Of a DNA stretch of 64,000 nt, positions 21,768 to 35,351 are shown one piece after another. The translations under genes were made by a program, and so were the position numbers. The stretch comes from Pseudofabraea citricarpa (lineage: Eukaryota; Ascomycota; Leotiomycetes; Helotiales; Dermateaceae): the NCBI GenBank assembly GCA_029641185.1, contig JAPWGK010000001.1, forward strand, positions 2,988,501-3,052,500. The letters are read 5' to 3'. The notes under the pieces were generated by a model that made no database searches, had not been told where the DNA came from, and saw only the letters and a program-made list of their open reading frames with translations. Numbering within the stretch: position 1 is the stretch's first letter; every line of letters starts with the position of its first letter.

Positions 21768-24700
21768 GGCTGACGATGATGCGACTATTCTTTTTCTGAT
21801 CTGAGGTGATATACGGCCAGAGGATGATGGGTGTGGGGTTGGGAATGTGGTTACGCCGGTCCTGACATTAAGTGACTCGCGGCCAAGGAGGTTTGATGAA
21901 TGCTTCCACGAGGCAACAGAGGCTCATACTGTAGTCTCGGTGGGATTATGGCGAGAAGCAGAAGAGAGATCAGAAGACGGACAAATATTTCGTGGCAGGT
22001 GGAGCGGATGGATGGCTTTAATGTGGGTTGTGATATGTGGAGATGGGAGGAAGGTTGGGCGCGCGTGCTGAATGACTGTTTGACTGGTTGACGGGCGCGG
22101 CTTTCTCGTACAGCAGTAGCAGCAGCAGCAGTACCGGTACCTCTGAATACTAGCGAGGAGGAGGGTGATATGGCTAAATAATATCCCTTCTTTCTGCGGC
22201 ACGCAATCATGTATCTAGTAGGTAGGTAAGGTAAGTCAGATCAATCAGACTCGTGATTGAAGCAAAAGTACGGGGTCGCATGCAGCCGGATGCAGCATAG
22301 TGAGTGATGCGATGCGATGGCCAGACTACGACCGACTGACTGAACTGAACGAAGACTGAACGAAGACTGGAACTGGAGACGAGAGACGAGCAGACGAGGC
22401 ACGTGGCTGATGCTGAGTTGTTGGCAGATGCTTCTGCTTCTTCACTGTCTCTATAGTACCTTTCCCCCCTTTCCAATAATTACTCTTTCTGTCTCTTGTC
22501 TCTTGTCTGTTCAACTTGTCTGTTCAAAGTTCAAGGAGCCACGGCCCGATTGCAGCACACATGCGGACAAGAGATGGGGCTGTAGCCACTCGGACTATTC
22601 CCTCCCGACCAGGTCTCTACCGAGGACGATGGGATGGGGAGGCCAGAAGACAAGACACCAGAGCAATTACAGAATCCCAGGAATGTGGAAATGGGGGGGT
22701 TGACTTTCTTGTGCACCCAGGCTGGTTGGCTGTTGACTGATCACAAGAGTTGAAAATCTCAGGGTCCAATTTAGCCTGCAAACTCCACTCTGTGCTCTGT
22801 GCTGTACCTGTTTGTGCTGTGCTTCCTGGAACCGATCGCTACTGTAACACAACACGGTCGGGCTGGGTAGCTGGTACGAGGGCGCCTGGTACTCCCTCCT
22901 CCTGGTGCTGATGGTGGTATGCTACTTCTACTGTACTGCACGCCGAATCTTAAAAGGTAAACACGATTAGCCAGCCCCACAAGACCCCGCCCGTCAACAA
23001 GATGGAGATGACCCTTGCACATTGCTTTTTCTCGGAGCGATGCGGAACTCACTGAGATGAGGATGAGGTGGGGGACGAGGCCAGCCGAGGAGTCTAGAGC
23101 CTCCCGAGGTTCTTCTGTCTTTTGCCATAGTACAAGCAATCTCATCTTGTGCTATCTTAATATCAGACGAACTTCAACCAGGGAATTCCAAAACTCTAAA
23201 ATCTACCGTGCTACAACTGCCTGTACGGTACAGCTGTCCCCATCAAGAGAGGGAGGGGCTTTCTGATCTGGCTGTACAGGCACGGAGCGATAAGTCCGTG
23301 CTACTTCATCCAGAAGAAATGGGTGTATGGAAGTCACAGGTGATTTGCTCAGCCAGCTATCAACGATGTCATGCCGACCGGGGAAGCTCCCAAGGGTTCG
23401 TGACATGCATAAGTGTGATGTACGGTCATCAGCAACCAGGCCAGAAGGACTGCTGAACTGCTGTGCCTCTGCGGTTGCTGCGTTGACATGTCAATCCTCT
23501 ATGCTCCAAGTCACTTGCACTCCTGCGCTGGTCGCTTGGATGAACAACAACTGTGGGAGTGATATTTACGGGTCAAGATCAACCATCCCCTCAGCTATTG
23601 ACTTGCATGCAGTGGTTGGCGAGTGCGGATCCGACTCACTTGGCTCCCATTTGGAATCTTTTCTTCTTCCATCGACGATGACCAGAGAGGTTGGTTGCTC
23701 TGAGCCAGCACACCCTCTGGTAGCCAGATAACGATATCCCTCAGATATCCCCCAGTAGTCCCAGGCAACCCAATCCATACCAGTCGTCTCGTCATCATCA
23801 CAACGTCCCTCAGCTATCCCACCCAGTCAGAACGAGTACCAAGATTCCACTCCGTTGTCTAGACTCGCCCCAAGACCTTGATACTGCAGAGGCGCATCTG
23901 ACACATGCACAACTGCTGCAGCTATCCGCACACCGGGCCACTCAGATAAAGACGGGATGACGAACCTATAAATCCTTCTGCATCGGCCACACGCTCTCTC
24001 GTAGGACTTTAAGCTTTCACTGCTTCTCGCTTGCCTTCGTCGCGAACCGAGTACAGATAATCTTCTGCTGTCTGACGGAGGGAGCTTTCCTGAGAATGCG
24101 CTTCCACGTGTAATCGCCATAGGATATCGCTCCCAGACGCCCAGCGGGGAGACCGACAGCAGAGCATCATGCCGCCTCCCGCTCGAGTCGAGAGAGTATT
24201 CCTCTTCGGAACCCCTTCGCAGGTCGGGCGGGTATCGAGGAAGAGACATGCTGCTCGGCTGCCAACGAGACCCCAGCCCACATGCAGACAAGCCTGGCCG
24301 TAACCGCTTCCGAACGCTGCTGCGTCGACTCCGCCAGCCATTGCTCGGGAGCATTTGTCGGTGTGGCGAGTCGCATCTTCGCAGACAGCAGGGCCCGAAG
24401 CTCGATGGAACCAGCACAACATGGCCTGGGTGAGACAGATACGATAGATGTGCCGAGCGCGACATGTAGCCCGCCGAGTGGTTGGCTTCGATCCGGGCCC
24501 TGATCAAGTCAGCGAGAGGGTACGACTTGGACGCTATCAGATAATACGCAGGCGACATGAAAGAACATCCAAATCTGACCAGCACATCCCAGGAAACTGG
24601 TCGTGACAGAATCCTTCCACTGAGAAGCGGCGGCGAAGGGAAGCGAGCACCAGCCAGGATACAGACCGCAGACGGACTCTCATAAAATTGCTCAGACAAG

Positions 24701-26766
24701 CAAACACGCAAACGAGCGGGAGGCTTTTCTCACGCTGCAGCTTCTTCGATGCATAGCCCGCGCAATACCCGTTTCCTGGCGGGTATCGACAGCGTGGGGG
24801 ATCCCATCTAGGACGTTCCACTGCGGGGATTCTTGCTGCGTCGCTGCCATGCTCACAGCTGTCCGTTTCCTGTTTCTTGTTTCTGCCGCGACGAAGTGAG
24901 CCAGCAGGTTCCTCCTCAGACCACCACTACCTGAAGTCTGGCAAGTCGACGGCCAAAGTTGCGGCAGTCGCGCCATGTTCGAAGGTCGGGGACTGATTGA
25001 ATGTTGTAATATCCATGGTCTTAAGAGACCTCAGTCGGGTAACTTGATGCGTCGTGCAAGGGTGCCGAGAAGAAAAAAAAGAAAAGAAATCCCACTCTCT
25101 GAGGTGTTTCGGGTACGAGTGTACAGTAGCCCTCGAACTTCAAATTCGTTGCACGCCGTTCACATCCAGCCACACCCGCCTGTCCTCGTAGCGTGCGCAG
25201 ATAGGTTGGTACGTGGCTGCTTTGTAGCAACCTGTCCGAACCTAGGTAGCTACCTCTTGTCCTCTAAAAGCATAGGGTTGCCATAAAACAAAGGTCGTTA
25301 AATGGTTGTATAATCAAATTACATAGCCGAAGCTTGCAAGATCCACGGAGCGGCCAACCTTTTTTTCCATGGCGTATATGCGTGGGTAGGTACATACACG
25401 TACATGTACATGTACAGAAAAAAAAGGGTGTCACGAAACCCGACCTAAAAGGTCCGGCACATCGATCCGGGAGACACCTGAGACATGCAAAGCTCGCTAA
25501 TGACCAAAAAACGACTCAGTCATTCCATTCCACCCAACCTCAAGTGAATCAAATTATTCATATTAGTTTTAGTTCTCGAGTGCTATCCGTCAAGTAACAG
25601 AAGAGAAAACTCTTCAGGCCTCACCGCTGGTTGAGCTAGACTAGCTGGCTGGCTGGTTATTTCTTTAGCCGACGACGACGACGATTTGTGTTGTGCTAAA
25701 CTAAACCAAACTTCCTTTGAACCGAGAGTAGGCATGCATGGACGAAGGATGGTAGTTGCGAACTTGCTTTCTGCTTTGGCTTATTAGTTCCGGACTTCGT
25801 TCGGGGTTTTCCCATTTTTCATTTCTTCTCTTTTCTTTTGCGTGCCTGTATACCACTACGCTCTATATGTACCACACTGCTGCTGGTGCTACGCCAGGTA
25901 GGTCTTCTCGTGACAGGTCACGGTGATCAATATACACAATTATATAAACTCGAGGAGAGCTACTGAGGATTCCTATGAAGGAAAAGAGATTCGGAGCCAT
26001 AGCCAAGGGAGAGAACCGGCAGATAAGTAGGTACCTAGATTAGCAAAGGGTAGATCTCTGTAGAACGTAGAACACGTCAGCCCACGGGTTTCTCCCGAGT
26101 CAAAACCCAAGTAAAACAAATCCAAGACCAGCTCCTAGCTATGCTAGATCTCCTCCACGAGAAGAGCAAAGTAAGTAAAACAACCTCATTTGGTCCTCAC
26201 GCAGACAAGCACACACACACAGCCTCTTTCTCTTATTCTTCGTTTTCATCTATCTTTTTTTTTCTTATTCTCTGCCGTCTACCTCCCCATCTATCAGAGT
26301 TGTGATTATAAAAAAAACTAAAAAAAAAACGACCTCTCTTTTTGTCTCGAGAGGCCAGAGGAAAAGAGGATCGTCAATCTCAACGTCAGATAATTTCCCA
26401 TCCCCATCCCTTCTCTGCCCTCCCCTCCCCTCCTAGCCTCCCCAAACCTCGTGAAGTCAAAGAAAGAACGGAGAAGAGTTTTCTTTTTGTACAAGAAAGC
26501 AACGCCAACGGCAAAGGCAATGAATGCATCGGTTAATGCAACGGCAAGGTAGTAGGTAGGTAGGTAGTAATAGTAGCAGCAAGCAGAAAGTAGTAGGACC
26601 TAGGTGAGGTAGTAGCACGAAGGCAAGAATGAATACGCCGAGCAACTTGAAGCAGAGGCAAAAGAGCAAGAGTAAGAAGAAGCAGAGATAGGTGAAGGAA
26701 GGCAAGCCAAGGCAGTAGATGGATGAATCAATAGATGATATTGAATCCCCTCCCTCTCCCTTCTTT
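21768..26766. other. 5-kb region without a supported gene
   Basis: Left part is the promoter and 5' leader of the cyclin gene, GC-mixed with GCAGCAG and CGAAGACTG runs. 22500-25000 is GC-rich with overlapping open frames in several phases, including one of 294 codons at 23827-24711 on minus, none with a domain. STACWGTAS nonamers lie at 22928 and 25121. A TGTACATG palindromic run is at about 25391-25415. 25900-26766 has A-tracts and is probably the 3' UTR of the RING/RS gene. Confidence 0.4.
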
Positions 26767-29700
26767 CTATCCCCATCTAGCCGCCTCCCTCTCAGCCTCC
26801 AAACGGGAGAGCCTAGCCTCCTCAGTCTCCTCGCCATTGACTGTACCACCCCGTCTACCCTTCTTCCTGCCCTTCCTGGCACCACTCGCCGATGCAGCAG
26901 CAGCAGCAGCTTCGTCGCCTTCATCGTCACGACTGCGCTTCCGACCCATCCCACCAGCCATCCCAGCAATGCGCTGAGCTTCCTTGAGCAGCCTCTCGCG
27001 ATTCCGAGCCTCACGCTCCATGGTATGTGCATCTTGGCCGACCAACGCTGCTGGTCCTGTAGGGGGTGCCTTGGGCTTGCTATCCTTTTCTGTCTCGCGG
27101 CTTTCTTTATCTCGTCCGGATGCACGGTCGGAATCTCGATCATGGTGGCGGGATGAGCGATGTCTATCATCGTGATACCGACCCGATCTGTCCTTCTCTC
27201 TTTCTCGATCTCGACCAGAAGAGCTCGCGATCCGGTCCTTGCTTGGTCCCGTGGGTATTGAGATGGGTGTCTTACTCTCGGCGGCTCTTCTGGCACTGGC
27301 CCCTTTGATTTCGATTCCATTGGTGGAAATGATAAGTGATGATTTGTGCGTGGAAGGGACCTCAGCAGCATCTTCTTTCGCCGTCGTGTCGTCTTTATCT
27401 TCAGGGTCAGCAGATCCTCTTCTACTTTCATGTCGACGACTATGTCGATGCTCACGGTCACGATCTCTATCTCGACTTCGAGACCTATCATCCCTATGGG
27501 AGCGATGGCTTGACCGGTGTTTGTGTGAAGACGACTTGTGCTCTCTATCTTTGTCACTTGGCCTATCTCTGTAACGGTCTTTCTCTTTATCACGACGACT
27601 TCTGTGACTAGAACGAGCAGGTGAAGCAGACCTAGACCTCGCTTCGTCCTCTTCACCCGGTCGTCGCTCTTCCACATTGTCAGAGGCTTTATCGTCATCT
27701 TCTACAGGATCGCGTTCATCGACTTCATCATGGTGACGACTTTTACGCTCCTTCCGCCTCTCTCTCCGGCGCTCAGATTCTCTCTCGTCTTCCGAGCGTG
27801 AAGCCGATCTATGTCTGTGCTTACGTCGATGTCGCTCCTCTCGATCTCGGTCTCGTCTTCGGTCTCTCGACCTTGACCTAGACCTGTCTCTATCCTGAGA
27901 TGGTGACCTACTGCGATCTTTATTCTTGGGTTCTTTCTCTGGCTCAGCTACTGGGATAACAGGCTCTGGAATTGGTCTCGAGCTAGCTCTACCCGCAGCC
28001 GAGAACCCTCGTCCACGGAGACTAGACAGACCAGTATTAGGAAGACCTTCACGCATTGCCTTGGGTCCTGTCGGTGCGTTAATGGGTACTGCTTTTACAG
28101 GTGGAGGCTGCATGCCGAAGCCACCACGACCACGAAAATTATGAGCAAAACCTCCACGTGCAAACCCGTAGTTACGACCATTGATATCTACTTGGGACAC
28201 TTGGTTGAAGCCTGCAGGACCAACTGGTGCATTAAAAGAAGCTGCCTGTAATTCATCAAGCGTTTGTATTGGCTTCGGCTGGCCATCATCAGTTTGACCC
28301 GCTGACTCCTTGGTAGAACCATCTTGGGGTAGCTCATTAACATTGCCGCTTCCTGTAGTATTTTCTTCGTTATGTGGCCCAGCTGTACTATCGTCTCCGG
28401 CAATATCTGGTCCTGCTGTATTCTCTTCCTTGGCTGTCGAGGTTTGACGAATTTCACGACCAAATTCATCGACATTACCAGCTGGCATATCTGCCTTCGG
28501 CCCTGTTGGTATAGATCCTGTTTCACTAATGGGCCCATTCGTATGCTGAGCTGCGCCGAACTGCTGTGGAAACTGCTGTGCATGGGCATCATTTTGACCA
28601 TACCCATAGCCTCCACGGCCTTGATTAAATCCACCACGACCTCTTCCTCGACCACGGGCCTGGTAGCCTTGGTTCCCGTAATTGTTCTGAAAGTCATTGA
28701 ACTGGCCTCCGCGGCCATAATTACCTTGGTTGTAGCCAGCAGCATTTTGGGGAAAACCAGGGTTATTTGCTCCATAATCACCGTGACCCATGCCTGCTGC
28801 ATTTGGATGATTGAAATTATCTGGTCCGACATTCCATGATTGTTGCTGATTCCAACCATTATTGAAGCCTGATCCCATACCACCATCGAACCCTCCCATT
28901 CCCATTCCCATGTTCATGCCATTCATGCCCATGCCAGCAGCACCAAAACCACCATTCATAAACATGTTTTGCATCGTCATCGGATCCATGTTCATTCCAG
29001 GCATTCCTGGGGCTTGTCAGTTGGCTTCTACAAAACGATTCACAATTATACACGTACCCATCATGGGAAAACTGCCAAAATTGTTTGGTGCCATGCCATT
29101 TTGCATAGCCATCATCATTTGCATCTGGTTAAAGTCACCTCCTGCACCGAAAGCCATATTATTAAAACCTCCAGCAGCAGTCGGATCAAATCCAAATCCA
29201 GTTCCGAATCCTTGAACACCTTGCGGGTCCGCACCCTGATCTTCACCATCTTTATCAACCTGTTCCTTTGATCCATCCTGGTCAACTTGAGCATTGCCGT
29301 TTGCCGCGATTATATCCGCATCAGTTGATTCTTGCCCTGGTGCAATTTCCTACAAAGGAGTTAATTAATTTGTCATTTACAGAGATGGAGCATCTTACCT
29401 CAATTGATTGTTGCGGGATATCTTGCTGAGCCTCCTGCGCTTGTTCGACGTCGACAGAGTCTACCGGAGCTTCTTCGGCCTCTTCTTTAATCGGCGTAGA
29501 GTCTTGAGGGGCTTCTGTGATGATGGGTGCGACCTCTTCAGGCGCCGAAATTTCCTCTGGAGGGGCGACATCATTTTGCTCGGTCTCGCGGGGTGTGTCG
29601 GGTGGAGTATTCTTGGCTTCCTTTAGTCGCAATGCCTCGCGCTTTTTTTCTTCAGTTCGTAGAAAGACTTTGATTGTAGTTCGCAAAGACTTGTTTGGCT

Positions 29701-30015
29701 TGCAGTCTTCTGCCGCAACAGGAGTATGTTCACAAACAGGGCAGGATGAAGGGAGTGTCGATTGACCTATGCTAGAATCAGTATGGAATTCAATTTTCCG
29801 CAGGGTTCCAGGGCACATACATGTCTCGCAGATAGCTTGGTCGCAGCATGGGAGTCGGAAGGCATTCACAGCTAATCTGCTGCAGATGGCGCACCGAAGT
29901 TTTATTGGAATTTCATCTTGGGCAAGAGAGCTGTATAATTGTTAACACGATACAGCAAATGACTGAGCGCAGAATGTACACACCTAATTAGCTCAGCTTG
30001 GGCAGCGGTAGCCAT
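26767..30015 (-). CDS. RING-finger protein with RGG and RS-rich regions, probable RNA-processing factor
   Basis: Five exons: 30015-29984, 29930-29821, 29766-29399, 29349-29058 and 29012-26767, 1015 residues; every junction keeps phase. Residues about 24-63 are a compact RING/U-box-like finger (LRCAICSRLAVNAFRLPCCD, then CETC and CPVC), followed by NKSLRTTIKVFLR. The ligand pattern is near that of the Mpe1/RBBP6 finger, but the DWNN domain and zinc knuckle of those proteins are absent. Then come an acidic Glu/Pro stretch, a Met/Gly/Asn-rich low-complexity part, RGRGRGGF boxes, and a long RS/RD/RE region of splicing-factor type. The C-terminal end (MEREARNRERLLKEAQRI with a basic KKGRR patch and a final helix) is a distinct conserved-looking block. 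A nuclear role in mRNA processing, perhaps as an E3 ligase, is inferred. It is divergent from the esterase at 30568. Confidence 0.83.
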
Positions 30016-30567
30016 TGCTCAAGTTCTTTACAACAGTCTGCCAGCTTACGGCGCAGGTATGGATGCGCGTTGCGAAAGCGGATACTCGAATCCAACCATG
30101 TGCGGAGGCTGAAGCTGAAAACGGTGGTAAAGACTGGATGAAGTTGGATCTATTTAAGGAGTGGAGGTCATGGTGATGGTGGTGTTGTCTGATCCGTATC
30201 GCATTAGGTGATTCACTGTGCGTTTGCTTTGCAGTGATTCATGTACTGACGGCCAGTTGGTTTCTCGCGACTCCTCTTTTTGCCAAATTCTGGCGCTGCT
30301 GCGCGGCTAGTAGACCGCGCGCTAAGATAAGATCACGTGTACATGTTACGCGCTCAGCTGAAGCCGCCAAGTCTTTCGTTGACTTCATCATTTCAACCTT
30401 CTTCCGATCCTCGTTGGTTTAAATACTACAATGGTCTGTACATTTTCTGCTGGCACATTTACTTTCGTCTTTCCTTTCACTATTCGTTCCTATTTCGCTC
30501 GATTGTGAGACGTCACTCGACTCTGTAAAGATAAGAACCGCCGAGAGCCAGGGACGTATATGACACT
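30016..30567. promoter_or_regulatory. divergent promoter, RING/RS gene and esterase
   Basis: 552 bp between two opposite start codons. No coding frame and no recognised factor site; a CACGTG core lies within TCACGTGTACA near 30332. Its role as a shared promoter is inferred from the gene arrangement. Confidence 0.45.
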
Positions 30568-31998
30568 ATGATATTGGGGCAGGTCTCCTTGTTAGACTGT
30601 TTTGTTTTCTTGGTATTCTTAGCACCTCAACTACTCTATCATGTTGGCTTCTTCAACACCTTGCAATGTGGCATTCAAGCCTTGCCATTCCTAGGTATGG
30701 AATAGCCGCGATTCCAACAACTCACCTGTCCTGATCCATTTTCTAGTTTTCAAACTACCTGTTGGATTCTTGTATGAACAATTTATTCTTTCAAAAGAGG
30801 AACGGCCTCCGTTTGTCCAACAGGCTTCATATTTTGAGGACATTGTCATTCGATGTGTGAGATACGCATTTGCAGAAATCCCTGCTAGTATTGGCAGGGT
30901 CTTTTTTTCGAAGGCTGTAGCACTGCCTTTCCTCCGCTTTCGGATGCTTCGTCATGGCTATATTCGATCACCAATATCCTGGCGTGAGGTTAAGCAGGTT
31001 GGTCCAATTTCAGAGAGCCAGGTTGGCATTTCGCTTAACTTGCACAGGATAACTTGAATGGCTTATGGATCATCAAGGATGAATGCTATAAACCAGACAT
31101 CGTGATCTATTATGCGCACGGTATATGAAGCCTAAGACCTTAATTTTAATATTTTGCTAATACACAAAGGGGGCGGCTTCTCGATGGGTTCCAGCTATTT
31201 TTATCTTGAATTTTTGTTGGCATGGCTTACGTTGTTGAAGAGAGCTGGCTATCGAAATCCAGCCATTTTTTCTCTCGAGTATAGCCTGGTGGGCACTTTA
31301 CCGGAAGACGCTTGCTACCCTACGCAATTGAACCAAGCAATTGCTGGGTATAAGTATTTACTATCCATCATGGGAGGCCCATCAAAAATCTGTGTCGGTG
31401 GCGATTCGGCTGGTGGGACATTGATGCTCAGCATGCTCCTTCATCTTGCCAACAATCCCAAGAAAAAGTCCAAAGAAACCGTAGATGAGAAGAACCCTGA
31501 AGCGCCTGATATGGCAGTTCTTATATCTCCTTGTGGGTGTATTGAAACTATCTTTGTTACGACCATGCTGACTCGATAGGGACCACTCTGACTTCACCTT
31601 ACCACAAGAACACACTTAGTGACTATCTAGATTCTACAAGCTTAGATCTCTATGCACACCAATATGCAGGTATTGCTGGTCAAAACTGCAAATCAAAGGA
31701 AGTTTCCATAACAGATCCTATAATCTCTCCGGGGGATTGCACGTCGTCAAGCTGGTGGCGCAGGGCGTCACCAACGAAAGGCTACTTCATAACTTATGGC
31801 TCTGAAGAAGTTTTCGCCAACGAGATCAGAAAGGTAGTAAACCTCCTGCGGAAATCGGGGATTGTAGCCAGTACAAAAGAAGCTGAAGGAGGGATTCATG
31901 CTTGGCCAGTAGCAGCGCTGTTTTTGAGCAGCACGACAGAAGAGAGGCAGAAGGGACTCAAAATGATTGTGCAAGAGATTCGCAAGAGAATGAACTGA
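30568..31998 (+). CDS. alpha/beta hydrolase, hormone-sensitive-lipase type esterase
   Basis: Five exons: 30568-30694, 30747-30997, 31048-31120, 31170-31532 and 31580-31998, 410 residues. The N-terminus has a hydrophobic helix (LLDCFVFLVFLAPQLLYHVG), suggesting membrane or ER attachment. Catalytic features are HGGGFSMGS (oxyanion hole), VGGDSAGGTL (nucleophile Ser in GDSAG) and GGIHAWPV (His). The third member of the triad seems to be in ITYGSEEVFANE, where a Glu takes the usual Asp place. Fungal relatives deacetylate sterols or hydrolyse acyl esters (Say1-like). Although the frame looks broken when read straight through, all introns (49-52 bp) splice cleanly, so the gene is intact. The substrate is not known. 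Confidence 0.85.
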
Positions 31999-34900
31999 TT
32001 ATTTAGAACATTTATATGGCTTAAGCAAGTGTAGTTAGTTAATACACCAATTGATACTCAAAACCACTGTCGCCATTTTTGCGAGTCCTCCCAATTCGGC
32101 TCGTCGCGTCGCATCGCTTAGCGAGGTTGAGCATATTCACTACCTTCACTTGTTGATCCCACAACCTACAGAGCAAATTGAGGTATAAATAAAACGTGCG
32201 CGCATCTGAAGACGCATTCATCTTCCACAAACTTCAGCCTCTCAACCTCTCAATATACAACACATCACCAAAACGCATGGTCAAGCGGTCCTAACCAAAC
32301 AGCATCACTTCCATATATCCAAGCGCACAACGCGAAGGAGTGAATAGAAGGCATCGCTAACACATCTTCAGGGCACAGGCAGCATTATAAATCACACAGC
32401 GACAAAAGGGTAAGCATTACATGGCTAACAAGACAACTTCTAGGCCATCAGCCTCCCTGCCACAACCCCCCCGACCGCGGAAAGCCGTGTTGACTTCCGG
32501 CAAGCACCAGCACGCACCTGCAGCCGACAAGCCTGGTAGAAGGAAGCGCAGCGCACCGGCACCAGTCTAGCGAGTGGTGCAAGCTGAGCATCCGGATAAC
32601 CAACCTCCTGGCTGTCCTTTTGTCTACTACGCCTCTGCGTCTCTGACGCCGAGCCTCTGTCCCATGGGGTGGTCAGGACCGGTCCGGACACGTCTAGGTC
32701 GCGTCCTGGCTAGCTGTCGGATAGAGGAATAAACATGCCCCGGTCTACCCACTACAGCTCTGTATCAGTCGCTGACGGAATCCTGTGTGCTCTGGACGGA
32801 GGTTGCCAGTCCTACTCCAAATCCTGATCTCCATAGGCAACTCGTTGCTCAATGGTACGTAGTCTGCCCATCTCCTCTCCCTTCTCCTCAGATCCTTAAT
32901 CCTCGAGAGTGCAGCAGAAAGACTAACGCAACTCAACCCCTCCAGTACCTCGGGAGGGACTGGTTCGAATTGGGGTAATTTCCGTCGAATAGGGCTTCCT
33001 AAGACGCTTCAGTACGGCATAGTTGGGAGCCTCCGGATACTAGTCCCTGCAGGGATCGTCCCCTCCATAAGACGTACTGCCGAGTCTTGAGGGGATTGTC
33101 TGAGGGAACCCTACGGACGGGCACCCCTCAGGTATAAGGTCTCCTTCGGGCACTGATCTTTCGGGGTCCTTGTCCGCCGCGTAGACCGGGTCATTATAGA
33201 TTGCCGTATGTTGGCCTTTGTCAAAAGCTCATTACAGCACACGCATCTCGCTGAGATGAAGTGTAAGTTGATCCCTCCTTTCTGTTCTCATCCCACATAC
33301 GACGAGGACCGCTTGACCATTCATCATCATTTCGCTCTCACTTGTCACCCAACCCAAGTCAGCACTTCATGCTGGCAATATTCTCACACAACTACCACTT
33401 GGTAAGACTCTATTGCAACTGATCGGGATACTGTTATAATCACGTTGGCAAAAAGCTTACGCAGCAATTTCGTCAAAAGAAAGAAAAAGAAAAAGAAGAA
33501 AAGTCCAAATCGCATTTTGCGGTGAGTACCATTCAAGCAAGGCAAACCCGTTCTAACCCCTCAGGTACTAACGCAATTTGCAAAGCCGTTTGTTGACTTT
33601 TCTATACCACGCTCGACAACTTGTTTGTGACCCCTCTCCAAGACATTCGAGGCAGTAAAAACGAGTCTGAAGTATGGTTTACTCAACTACAAAACTGGTG
33701 AGAGATGCTCGGCATGCAATCGAACACCTACGTACAGTACCAAGGCTAATCCTTCAGCTTGATCATCTCCATACAAACTCCATTATCGACCCTGCCGATG
33801 AGTAGAAGTCCCTCTGCTACAAGGCGCTCGATGCAGTCCGAGTTGAAGTCACGGCGATGACGTCCACTGGTTGACTTCATCTCGCCATACATTCTTCGCA
33901 ACTTGGACTATTCACTTCCCTCTTTGGAAGGAGGCCGGTTGAAGATCTGATATCATTGTGTCACCAAGAGTAGGCTTGTCAACCTCAGGTGTGAATATGA
34001 CCACTGGGTCAGGGCCCTGCTCAGAAAGCTCAATTGAGCTTGCCTTGGGAAGTTCACACACTTACTTAGTGTGCGAACTCAACGACAGCGATCTGAATTC
34101 AGATCTTACGAAGAGACATTCAAATCGCGGTGTTAATGTTTAAGCGATTCGACAACACTGAGATGATAACCAAAGATTCATGTATGCTCCGCTAAGAACA
34201 ATAGAGAGAGCATCAGGGCAGTGATTGTGGATCTTAGGCAGTGGTTAAGGTTATCATCATCACTCGTGCCATTGCGAGCTCATCAAGATTCGAGAATGGC
34301 ATGGAGAGTACCTTGTTATCACATACCTACCTAGGTAGACGAAACGCAAAAAACGCAATTCAGGCACAATCTGACAGAGCATAGAAATCTCCTCAACGAA
34401 TCCCTTTCTCCCTAACGGGTCGTCACAGCGGCGGGTAATCTGATCTAAACTAAGTCAACACGAGCTTTCAACTAAGTCATGCAAAGCAAAGCTCTATCTT
34501 CAACCCCCCTAGCTTGCCGGAATCAGGGAGAGATACGGATTGGCAAGAAATCATTTATTCTTAGCCTTGCCAGCTCTGCTCTCCCTCGAGCTTTCCAATC
34601 TCATCGACAGTACCACCAGAGTTCGATATGCAGACATCAGGATACTTCCAAGGTCAGCGTTAACCTCTTCGCCATTCGCCGTCTAGGATAAGGCATCCAT
34701 AGCTTGTGTCTGGTTATTGCATATGTAATCAGAATTGGCCTATTTACTTGCTCTGTAGGGGTCAGTCTATGAAGTGGGTAGCAATCAGTGAATTGGTGAC
34801 TAAACCTATTTAGGTCAGCGGTGAGTGTGGAGAAGAGCAGTCCGCGATACTGCGTGCCCGTAATATTATTCATAATTGATTCATAAGAGGACTTCCAAGT

Positions 34901-35351
34901 TCCCACAAGTGTACACAGGGTCAAGGGCTAAACAGATAGGAGCATGACATCTGTACTATACAGGTGTGACTCTTGGTTCAGCGCGTGCAGCTTGAACCTC
35001 ATTACCCACTGTGCAAGAAATGTTTGACTTGGGGGTATCATCACAAAGTATATTTGAAATGAATGCTCGAGTCAGGTTGCTAACGGCCCAAAAAATGCAA
35101 CCTTCTTCTTATGTAAACTCCAGGCATGTTTTGCCAGCCCATGTACAAGCTCTGCCTGAAAGCAGAAACTCCAGCCACCCACTCCCAATGGGATACAATT
35201 GGGTATGTTAGAAACAAAACTCCGACTCGCCATGCAGATCGTGCTGCAACCTTTTCGTAAACGAACCACGTCAAATTGCCAACCCAGAAATGGCATCAAG
35301 TTCATAACCATATATAGCGAAGTGAACCATTACGACATATTCTCATAACAT
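31999..35351. other. 3.3-kb gene-poor region
   Basis: No gene supported. 32440-33200 is GC-richer than its surroundings and its minus strand has an 83-codon frame (32440-32691, SGPVLTTPWDRGSASETQ) that could be a decayed mobile-element fragment; this is weak. A STACWGTAS nonamer lies at 33732-33740. A-rich purine runs occur near 33475-33500. The rest shows nothing. Confidence 0.35.

Noticed and set aside
23827..24711. 294-codon open frame on minus
   Set aside because: No domain, odd composition rich in Arg and Ser, and equally open overlapping frames in other phases. GC-rich chance frame is more likely.
26457..27698. 413-codon open frame on minus overlapping the RING/RS gene
   Set aside because: Same strand, shifted frame through the repetitive RS-coding exon; the true frame carries the RS and conserved C-terminal sequence.
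31738..31753. TTGCACGTCGT inside the esterase last exon, like the array element
   Set aside because: Eleven-base match in a coding region, without the flanking T-run or GATC; taken as chance.
30568..31998. Esterase read as a pseudogene because of stops between blocks
   Set aside because: All stops fall in introns of 49-52 bp with proper GT-AG ends, and the spliced frame is complete.
32955..32980. GGTTCGAATTGGGG, tRNA T-arm-like sequence
   Set aside because: No acceptor stem, anticodon arm or A box could be placed upstream.
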